A DNA stretch of 42,685 bases, taken from NCBI GenBank assembly GCA_903925275.1, contig CAIYES010000428.1, positions 1 through 42,685 on the forward strand. Reading direction: 5' to 3'. The position numbers and the translations under genes are program-made. This DNA is from an uncultured Bacteroidales bacterium (lineage in GTDB: Bacteria; Bacteroidota; Bacteroidia; Bacteroidales; FEN-979). Positions 33,112 to 40,124 of this stretch are shown here, one piece after another (within the stretch, counting starts at the first letter, position 1; each line of letters begins with the position of its first letter). A model generated the notes under the pieces. It made no database searches, was not told the origin of the DNA, and saw nothing but the letters and a program-made list of their open reading frames with translations.

Positions 33112-36060
33112 TTACAACTTCAGGGAAACCATGAACTGGTCGAGGGGTGCCATGAGGCCGTACGCCCTGGCAAAGCCGAAAGAGAGGGTCGATTTTAGCA
33201 GTGAAAACATCACCAGTTCGAGGTCGAGCTGAATGCCCGACGAGAAGTAGTTAAGCTGTGGCTGATCGTTGGCGATATTGGTGAACATCCCCATGCCAAA
33301 AACGGAAAAACGGGCATAGGTTGAATAAAACCCAAGCAACCCGAGTTTCCGGAACCGGATGGGGCTGAAATCTATTTCAGTGGTGAATTTACCATAATTC
33401 AGGGCTGACACCTGGTCGATCTGCAAACCCGGCAAACTTGACATATCCCTGTATTGCTGTGCCGGCCGGTATTCAATGTAGTTGTTCCGGAATCCGCCGA
33501 AATAAAAATAGGAGTTGGTCTTGGCTGATTCGCCGAATGACTGGCCAACTGAAGTCCGGAACGAGATAGCCGAATTGCGAACCGGCAGCAGAAACCCAAG
33601 GTCAAAATTATTGATCAGCTGGGGATAAAATGTCTGCTTTGCGAAACTCGTAAAGCCAAATACATTCCAATCATATCCCTGCTCGGGTTCGATGGCGCCC
33701 AACGACTTCCGGAGATGGCTTTTATGGTAACTGAGTGTACCGATATATAAATTTCGGTAATCTGAGGCAATATTCTGGTAGAATGGCAGGGTTTCAAGAT
33801 CGCCATAAGCAGTAAGTTTAAAATAAAACTCAGATTTCCCGGGCAACATCCGGTTAAAAACTTTGTTGTATCTTACTGAAAATGAATAGCCTGCCCTGCT
33901 GAATTTAGTCGGGCCAAAAAGGTCGTAAAAATCGGCATAGTTGTAGTTGGCGGAGAAAATCCAATTCCAGAGGGAATAATCTAATGCAAGATGCACGGTT
34001 TGTTTCAGGGGTAATGAAGGTTGCGGACTGAAAGACCATTTCAGCGTCAGCGCATTGATTCCGAGGGGATCCATGAAATTAAGCCGGTAACCCACGGAAG
34101 TATAGCATTTATAACCCTGGATGATGGGGTATGCGCTGGCCAGTTTCAGCTCTTTTACCGGCCTGTACCGTGATTCTTTCACCTGCAGTGAATCAAGGTT
34201 GATCTTTGATGGCGGCGGAAGCATCCACTGCTCAACCTGGGGGTAACGTTTGTAAATCTTCTGGCCGAGAAATTCGATGGCATTGACATCGGCCAGTGTG
34301 TCAATTTTTACCATCCCTGGTATCATTCCCTCCTGTGTATATTCAAGTACCAGCATCGAATCACTGGAAACAGGCACCGGCCGGAAAAAGCCACTGGTGG
34401 CATTGGTCAGTATCTCAGCCCGGAGAGTTTGCAGCGAAATCCTGAAAACATTGGACACCCCTGTATAATAAGAGGTCCCGACCAGGTATTTTCCATCGGG
34501 TGTGAAAACAAAATTAGCGGCAGGATTGTCTTCAAATTCATAAATTTCTTTGAATTCCATTATACCTGCTTCAAGATCGGCAATGCGGAATAAAACCAGT
34601 TTTTGCCGTCCCTGGATGTCGGACAGGGTACCCGAAAGCCATAATCCGTCGGGCGAGATATCGAGGTCGGAGAAATCCCGGCCAAAAGGTAGCGTGTAAA
34701 GATCCTGCCATTTCGTATACGGGGGCGGAATCCTGCCCAGGGTTGACCTGCCGCTCATGTTTTGCACTCCGTAAATTGCATGGTTTTTATGATTAAATAC
34801 CAGGTTTCCAGCCCGGTCAAATTTCATCAACTCCCTCGTTCGGCCGGTTTTAACATCGATGGATTGCAGTCCGCGCCAGTCGGGGTTATGTGTTGATGCA
34901 AACAGCGTCTTCGTTGAATCGTCGTAGGCTAGGCTGGTAACATAATATAAGCCCGGACTGGTCACCGGAGCGATTTTCTTCATGGCCCCGCTTTTTATGT
35001 CGATACTCACCAGGTGCGCCAGTTTCCCCGGGTAATTCACGGCCATATAAATTTTACCATTCTCCCGGTCGTACCAGGGCCGCGATGCCGAACCCACAGG
35101 GGTGCCGGTGATCCTGCGCAGCCTGGTGGGAGGCAACTGGCTGATCCTTGACAGGTTCCCCTGCTGGAAATCGTGTTCCCACCTGATCCATTTGTTCCAT
35201 TCCCGTTGTATCGGGATACCGTACACATGTTTGAACTGGTTTGCATAAAACCGCCGGCTGGTATCCGTCCGGGTGTAAAATTCCTTTAGTTTCCCCATGC
35301 CGTAATGGTAGGCAAGATAACTGACAAACCTGGTTCCGTAAAGATAAGAGTTCACTCCTACCTGGAAATCGATGGTAGTCCCTTCTGTTTCAAGCCCGAT
35401 GACATTGTAAAAAAAACTGCTGTCACGAACCATTGTCCGAAAGACCATTTCATCATAACCTCCCATGACACGACCGATGCCCCCCGACATCCAGGTTTCC
35501 ATGAAAACAGCAATTCCTTCATGGTACCATCGGGGCGAATACCACCGGGGTGTTGTAAAGTAGCTGTAAATCAAAGAAACCGGATCCCTGTTGTCGGGCA
35601 TCACTTTACCTCCGAATATTTCCTGAATCGTGCGGTCAGCACCCGACGCCTGGTCGCACATCACCTGGTGTGTAAGTTCATGGCTCATAAGCCATTGCAT
35701 CCGTTCATTCGAAGGCACCACTGAAAAGGTGTAATCGAAAGGAGACACCCCGATATTCAGGAAGTTCCATGGGATGACCATCGTTCCACCGTTTCCAATA
35801 TCTGAAAAATCGTTGAACAGGATATTCGTAGCCCCCGACGGAGAATAACTCCAGAATTTTTGATGAAAAATCAGGGCATTTTCAAAAGACCTCACTGTGT
35901 GGGGCACCAGGTAGGAGGTGTTTTTATCAAGGAATACCAGCTTGACGTTCGGTGTTCGGAATTGCTGAAGCCTGAGTTTATGCTGCGCATACAAAAACCC
36001 GGTTGACAGTTGCAGAAGTAACAGGATGCATAGACTGTTCCGGGTTATTGTTTTAAACAT
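33112..36060 (-). CDS. Large envelope protein: gluzincin-like HExxH domain, propeller-like region, putative outer-membrane barrel
   Basis: A 982-residue exported protein (signal peptide ends near LYAQHK). Residues about 30-300 carry a gluzincin-type zinc site: HELTH (127-131) and PRWYHEGIAVFME with Glu181, the pattern of MA-clan peptidases. Residues about 310-600 have repeated WD40/TolB-like blades (DISPDGLWLSG, FVFTPDGKYLVGTSY, MVKIDTLADVN). The last 350 residues look like an outer-membrane barrel, with alternating aromatic strands and an end in FMVSLKL. The arrangement suggests a surface or periplasmic protease tethered by its own barrel; I do not know this architecture as a characterised protein. 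ATG at 36060 was chosen over an in-frame GTG at 36066. It is the last of the sigma-factor cluster, 37 bases after the 420-residue gene. Confidence 0.87.
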   Translation of the reverse strand: MFKTITRNSLCILLLLQLSTGFLYAQHKLRLQQFRTPNVKLVFLDKNTSYLVPHTVRSFENALIFHQKFWSYSPSGATNILFNDFSDIGNGGTMVIPWNFLNIGVSPFDYTFSVVPSNERMQWLMSHELTHQVMCDQASGADRTIQEIFGGKVMPDNRDPVSLIYSYFTTPRWYSPRWYHEGIAVFMETWMSGGIGRVMGGYDEMVFRTMVRDSSFFYNVIGLETEGTTIDFQVGVNSYLYGTRFVSYLAYHYGMGKLKEFYTRTDTSRRFYANQFKHVYGIPIQREWNKWIRWEHDFQQGNLSRISQLPPTRLRRITGTPVGSASRPWYDRENGKIYMAVNYPGKLAHLVSIDIKSGAMKKIAPVTSPGLYYVTSLAYDDSTKTLFASTHNPDWRGLQSIDVKTGRTRELMKFDRAGNLVFNHKNHAIYGVQNMSGRSTLGRIPPPYTKWQDLYTLPFGRDFSDLDISPDGLWLSGTLSDIQGRQKLVLFRIADLEAGIMEFKEIYEFEDNPAANFVFTPDGKYLVGTSYYTGVSNVFRISLQTLRAEILTNATSGFFRPVPVSSDSMLVLEYTQEGMIPGMVKIDTLADVNAIEFLGQKIYKRYPQVEQWMLPPPSKINLDSLQVKESRYRPVKELKLASAYPIIQGYKCYTSVGYRLNFMDPLGINALTLKWSFSPQPSLPLKQTVHLALDYSLWNWIFSANYNYADFYDLFGPTKFSRAGYSFSVRYNKVFNRMLPGKSEFYFKLTAYGDLETLPFYQNIASDYRNLYIGTLSYHKSHLRKSLGAIEPEQGYDWNVFGFTSFAKQTFYPQLINNFDLGFLLPVRNSAISFRTSVGQSFGESAKTNSYFYFGGFRNNYIEYRPAQQYRDMSSLPGLQIDQVSALNYGKFTTEIDFSPIRFRKLGLLGFYSTYARFSVFGMGMFTNIANDQPQLNYFSSGIQLDLELVMFSLLKSTLSFGFARAYGLMAPLDQFMVSLKL

Positions 36061-36097
36061 AAACACATCATTTAGTCACCAGCGCCGGTCATCAAAG

Positions 36098-37360
36098 TCA
36101 CTTATCCATGATTCCCATCATGTTTTGGCTGTTCAACTGACCGATTAACTCGATAAAACAAGCACCATAAGAAACTGAGTTAATTCCTTCCCGGGAACTT
36201 AATATTGCTCCCATCTGGCTTGCACTGAGAACCGATGCAAGTTCCTGCGACTGGACTGCATTTTTCAGGTCGAAGTTTGACCCCAGCACATTTAATCCAT
36301 CCTGGGAGAGAATTATGATCCCAACCATACTGCCAAACTTTTCAGTGCCACCCAGTGCGTTTATCAGGATACCTGAAGAAAGTGCAGCCCGAAGGTCACC
36401 CAAAATGCTAACCACGAACTGGAGTTTCGAATCTTCATAAAGAATAACGCTGCCTATCTTTAAGCCCAGATCATCCCCTTTTGAATTTATTGCACTGTTA
36501 ACCGTCTGTGCCTGGATGATGTCGGCCAGCCGATCCGCCGATCCGAAAAACAACTGGTTACCAACCACCCAGCTGCTGAATTTTTCCTGGTTCAATATGG
36601 CCAGTTTTTCCTGGTTATTAACAAGCCCCAGTTTTTGTTGTCCAAACAACATACCCAGTCTATCCTGCGATGAAATTGCATAGGAGCATAATGTTGCACA
36701 AAGGGGTTTATCCTGCAGCATGGCAGACAACCGGATGCTGCCTATCAGGAGCTGATCGCGGATGGATTTTACCGAAGCCAGTTCCCCTTTCCTGGCCTGC
36801 AGTGTTTTACTTTGAAGCATATGGCTGTCAACACTCTTCAGTGCCAGCTCCAGAACTGAATCCTTTTCATTCAGTTTGTTCACATAATTTCCGAAATCAC
36901 GCAGGTTTTTTTCAACATCGGCTGATGGGTCAGACTTGGCATTCAGATAGAACCCGGTGAGCATGCTGATGGTAGTCCCAAGCGTCTTGTTGTTATTCCT
37001 GATGAAAGCAGCATAATCTGTTAAAGCAGCCAAATGCGCATATTCCGTCTGCTGATTTGTAATTCCGCTTTTAGAGAGGACGAGGACACAGGAATCCATT
37101 GTTCTGCTTAAGTTGTTCGTGAAAATAGAGAAATAGATCAGCCCCTGGATCATGGTTCTCAACTTGCCAGTATCCGCCGTGTATTCACTCCTGAGCTGAA
37201 CATCTTTTTCGGTCATCTGGGCGTTATGATATTTGTCGGCCTTGCCGAAAGTACCAGATGTAATGCCTTTAAGCACTTCGGGATAGAAAATGGAAATTCC
37301 GATGATCAGGATGGCAATGGTTATCACCAGGCTGATAATAATTTTCGTTTGCTTTTTCAT
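36098..37360 (-). CDS. 420-residue membrane-anchored protein of unknown function
   Basis: Not recognised. One N-terminal membrane segment (about residues 7-26, signal anchor or signal peptide) is followed by a mostly helical region to about residue 230. Residues 231-263 hold four near-repeats of about nine residues (SQDRLGMLF, GQQKLGLVN, NQEKLAILN, QEKFSSWV). The last 150 residues are rich in Gly, Ser, Ala and Ile with patterns such as SGILINALGG and GSMVGIIILSQDGLNVLG, like a beta-helix or stacked-repeat fold. Few cysteines occur (CATLC, GAC). It sits between the anti-sigma factor (19 bases upstream) and the HExxH-barrel gene, so it likely belongs to that circuit as a regulator, sensor or substrate. 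Confidence 0.75.
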   Translation of the reverse strand: MKKQTKIIISLVITIAILIIGISIFYPEVLKGITSGTFGKADKYHNAQMTEKDVQLRSEYTADTGKLRTMIQGLIYFSIFTNNLSRTMDSCVLVLSKSGITNQQTEYAHLAALTDYAAFIRNNNKTLGTTISMLTGFYLNAKSDPSADVEKNLRDFGNYVNKLNEKDSVLELALKSVDSHMLQSKTLQARKGELASVKSIRDQLLIGSIRLSAMLQDKPLCATLCSYAISSQDRLGMLFGQQKLGLVNNQEKLAILNQEKFSSWVVGNQLFFGSADRLADIIQAQTVNSAINSKGDDLGLKIGSVILYEDSKLQFVVSILGDLRAALSSGILINALGGTEKFGSMVGIIILSQDGLNVLGSNFDLKNAVQSQELASVLSASQMGAILSSREGINSVSYGACFIELIGQLNSQNMMGIMDK

Positions 37361-37379
37361 GGTGTGGAGATTAGTTTGG

Positions 37380-38162
37380 TTAATCCTTGTTAACCTGAAC
37401 GGAATTCTGAAAAATGGGCGAATCGTTCAGCATTATTTTAAAGTCTATATTGTTCTGCAGGGCATTTTTATTGCTCAGATAGATCAGGAATTTATTTTCC
37501 CCCATGTTGTTGATCTGGATGAAGTTGCCCGCTGCCATGGCGGTCGTCTGGTTATTCACGTTCGAATTCTGTATATTCAGAACTGCAAAATTGTTGTAAT
37601 CGAACAGGAAGTTGCATTTCACCGGTTCGTTGGAAGTCAGTTCAGCCGTTATCTCAACCATCGTCGTCGAATAACGAACCTTGATGATGGCCGTGGCCAC
37701 TGGACTGTCATACTGGAGAACATCGGCAGTTATTATGTTGTTTGCCGATTCGTTGTCGTAAAAGGCACCTTTCATCTGGTTAGTTTGCACAGAAGTTCCT
37801 GTAAAATCAGCTTTCAGAAAGCTGAAAATCAGGAAACCCATAAAGATGCCCATAAAGAAGGTGAAGCCAAATTTCACAACAGGTCTGGACAAGAAACCGT
37901 GAACGAGGCGAACGTTATCTTTCTTCTGAGGTTGTTTATATGCTTCCATAGCTATTTTATTTAAAATATTTTTTTTAAAATCCACTTCAATCATCGAGGC
38001 CTGTCCTTCATCCAGGTGCTTTTTTATCAGAGCCTGTTGCCGGTATATCTGGTGTACTTCCGGGCTCGACGCAAGGTAATCATCCAGTTCGGCTTTTTCT
38101 CCGGCGCTTAACTCCTGGTCAAGGTCCTTGCATATTATTCCGATGATTTTTTTGTTATTCAT
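37380..38162 (-). CDS. Transmembrane anti-sigma factor (predicted)
   Basis: A 260-residue single-pass protein: about 95 cytoplasmic residues (acidic and helical, QELSAGEKAELDDYLASSPE), one membrane helix at about 97-116 (VKFGFTFFMGIFMGFLIFSF), then about 140 periplasmic residues of beta character. The layout and the 8-base overlap with the ECF sigma gene (ATG within the sigma stop region) support an anti-sigma role. The N-terminus lacks a His-x3-Cys-x2-Cys zinc motif, so it is not a classic ZAS protein. With PrsW encoded just upstream, it is a candidate substrate for site-1 or intramembrane cleavage; this is inference. Confidence 0.8.
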   Translation of the reverse strand: MNNKKIIGIICKDLDQELSAGEKAELDDYLASSPEVHQIYRQQALIKKHLDEGQASMIEVDFKKNILNKIAMEAYKQPQKKDNVRLVHGFLSRPVVKFGFTFFMGIFMGFLIFSFLKADFTGTSVQTNQMKGAFYDNESANNIITADVLQYDSPVATAIIKVRYSTTMVEITAELTSNEPVKCNFLFDYNNFAVLNIQNSNVNNQTTAMAAGNFIQINNMGENKFLIYLSNKNALQNNIDFKIMLNDSPIFQNSVQVNKD

Positions 38163-38700
38163 TTTCAAAAAAACCATTTACAATCAATTCTTTTCTCAAC
38201 ATCTCTCTGGCAATGAAAAGACGTGAACGAACTTTCTTCAGCGGGACGCCAGTCGTTTCCTGAATCTCTTCATAGGAAAGATCGCAGTAATATTTCAACA
38301 GCACTAAAGCCCTGTATTTTGGATTAAGTCGCAGCACAGCAACCTGAAGCAGATTGCTTCTGATTTCTGAATCGTTCGACACCGGGGTATCTGATAATTG
38401 GGAATCAGCCAATTCGAGCCGGCAGGTTGGTTTCCGTTTCCTGTTCCAATCAATGGCCTTATTTAACGCCATGCGGTAGATCCAGCTGAAAAACCGGAAC
38501 CTGAAATTGAATCCGCCAAGTTTTTCATAAGCCTGAACGAACAGGTCCTGTGTAAGATCTTTGGCTGTTTCAGTATCATTCACCATCCGCAACATCATGT
38601 TAAAAATTGTTTTCTGGTACCTGTCGATTAAAACTTCGAAGGAGGAAGTGCTGCCATGAATGACCTCATAAACCAGCTCATTATCGTCCTTGTCTATCAT
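38155..38700 (-). CDS. ECF-type RNA polymerase sigma factor
   Basis: A 181-residue sigma-70 family regulator of the extracytoplasmic-function type. Sigma region 2 spans about residues 8-80 (FEVLIDRYQKTIFNMMLRM, DLTQDLFVQAYEKL, FRFFSWIYRMALNKAIDW). Region 4 spans about 118-170 with its helix-turn-helix (LSYEEIQETTGVPLKKVRSRL). ATG at 38700 (MIDKDDNEL) was preferred; a longer frame adds 14 hydrophobic residues that do not belong to the family. It overlaps the anti-sigma gene by 8 bases and starts 113 bases after prsW. No -7 box was found in that gap on this strand; an autoregulated ECF promoter is possible but not readable. Confidence 0.94.
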   Translation of the reverse strand: MIDKDDNELVYEVIHGSTSSFEVLIDRYQKTIFNMMLRMVNDTETAKDLTQDLFVQAYEKLGGFNFRFRFFSWIYRMALNKAIDWNRKRKPTCRLELADSQLSDTPVSNDSEIRSNLLQVAVLRLNPKYRALVLLKYYCDLSYEEIQETTGVPLKKVRSRLFIAREMLRKELIVNGFFENE

Positions 38701-38813
38701 AATACGGAGGAAAAGTAAAAGGTTGGTTTTATATGATAACAATTATTTTTGAAAGGGTCTTTTATCAATCTTTAACTATATACAGCCTGTTTTAATCATG
38801 TGTTTGCCAGGCA

Positions 38814-39809
38814 TTACGTTTCTTCAAGCATGGAAATTTTCCACAGATCCTTGCGGCTCATGCGCAAAACCGGTGCAATAGCAAGATATCCGCCGCGACC
38901 AATGCTTTTTTTCAGGGCTTTCAGTTCCTTTATCTTCATCGATAGTTCAGGGTCTACAAGAATTTCCAAATCATTTTCCTTCAGCATCATCAGCGTTTTT
39001 GCTTTCATGGAAAGTTCCAGATACAAACTGATGAAACAATACATGTCAAGCACCACCTCCCCGGGGAAATGATCCTTCAGAGCAACGAGAAAAGCACCTG
39101 TTTTCGTTGAAGCAAACTGCCCTTTTCTAATCATCCTGAGGATTCCCGTTTCGGAATCAAATTCAAGTTCGAGCCAGTTGCGGATTGATGTCTCGTTGGC
39201 AGAAAAAATCAAGGTGATCGAAAAAGGTACCAGAAGCAGGATAATAACTGTCGACACAGCCGGAGAAACCAGGAACTGGTTGAAAACCCCATGAATGAGT
39301 ATCGCAGCCAGGAGCCCTGCAGCACTTGACCATCCCAGTTTTAATTGCCGGTTCAGGGCACTCATGCACAAAATACCAAATATAGCCATTGTGCCGCCGT
39401 GCATAACTGCCGTTCCAAAACCGCGAGTAATCCATACCATGATATTGCTCTGACTGTCAGCAAATCGAAACAGGTAGAAAAGATTTTCCTCAAAAGAAAA
39501 GGTAGCACCGATGGCAAAGCCATAGATTGCACCATCGATCATGAATCCGGCTTTATTCTTTTTAATCAAAATCCACAGAAGCACGCATTTGAGCGTTTCT
39601 TCGACAATGGGAGCGACAAACCCGGAATAGGTTTCAAAACTTACATCCAGGTATTTCATCAGCAGGGTGTTCATATAAAAACTTGCTGCCGCACTCAACA
39701 GTCCCCAGCCAAAACAGAGGGCGAGCAACAGTTTACCAACCAGCTTGTAGCTGTCGAGGTATAACAGCAAAACCAGGAAGAGGAATACAGGAATAAGGCT
39801 GACAAACAT
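38814..39809 (-). CDS. prsW: PrsW-family intramembrane metalloprotease
   Basis: A 331-residue integral membrane protein with about seven or eight hydrophobic segments in the first 210 residues. The PrsW motifs are present: EExxK in IVEETLKC (Glu70, Glu71, Lys74), FSFEEN near 105-109, and two histidine motifs, MHGGTM (His137) and IHGVFNQF (His173). In Bacillus subtilis, PrsW makes the first cut in the anti-sigma factor RsiW. The C-terminal 120 residues form a cytoplasmic helical and charged tail not typical of short PrsW proteins. It lies directly upstream of an ECF sigma/anti-sigma pair on the same strand. ATG at 39809 was chosen over one 12 bases earlier. Confidence 0.9.
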   Translation of the reverse strand: MFVSLIPVFLFLVLLLYLDSYKLVGKLLLALCFGWGLLSAAASFYMNTLLMKYLDVSFETYSGFVAPIVEETLKCVLLWILIKKNKAGFMIDGAIYGFAIGATFSFEENLFYLFRFADSQSNIMVWITRGFGTAVMHGGTMAIFGILCMSALNRQLKLGWSSAAGLLAAILIHGVFNQFLVSPAVSTVIILLLVPFSITLIFSANETSIRNWLELEFDSETGILRMIRKGQFASTKTGAFLVALKDHFPGEVVLDMYCFISLYLELSMKAKTLMMLKENDLEILVDPELSMKIKELKALKKSIGRGGYLAIAPVLRMSRKDLWKISMLEET

Positions 39810-39897
39810 TTTAATTACCACAGATTGCAGGTTTTTTGGCTAAAACGTAAGTTGTACATGTTTTGTCAACACTATAAAGGTACTTAGACCTTTGATG

Positions 39898-39905
39898 CAA
39901 ACCTA
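39898..39905 (-). promoter_or_regulatory. Possible -7 box TAGGTTTG for prsW
   Basis: The plus strand reads CAAACCTA, that is TAGGTTTG on the minus strand, an exact TAnnTTTG match about 90 bases before the prsW ATG. No TTG is seen at the -33 spacing, so the call is weak. Confidence 0.35.
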
Positions 39906-40069
39906 ATTTTCGGCCCGATTTCTCAGGAATAATAATGAAACAAATTCCAATCAGCAAGAAAAGTAACGGATCTGTAATTTGGCAGTTAACCAGAGATTAC
40001 TCCAATCCGTAGAAAAACAAGCAGAAACTGATACTTAAAGGCTACTCACCGCAGCATTGATTTTTTCGG

Positions 40070-40077
40070 TATTTTTG
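40070..40077 (+). promoter_or_regulatory. -7 box TATTTTTG before the GH3 gene
   Basis: An exact TAnnTTTG match. A transcript starting about seven bases later would leave only about ten bases before the ATG at 40095 but about 40 before the ATG at 40125, which supports the latter start. No -33 TTG is seen at the usual spacing. Confidence 0.45.
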
Positions 40078-40124
40078 TCATTAACATAAATTCGATGGGT
40101 TTTACAATAACAACAATAAGTGGT

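Larger units (their letters stand above)
39810..40124. other. Divergent intergenic region between prsW and the GH3 gene
   Basis: 315 bases with no gene. It holds a minus-strand TAnnTTTG match (39905-39898) that could serve prsW and a plus-strand match (40070-40077) that could serve the GH3 gene. The rest is AT-rich and shows no repeat, operator palindrome or RNA structure that I can defend. Confidence 0.6.

Noticed and set aside
38744-38751. Plus-strand TATTTTTG promoter box upstream of the sigma gene
   Set aside because: It points away from the sigma gene and toward the antisense of prsW, with no plus-strand gene after it; likely chance in AT-rich DNA.
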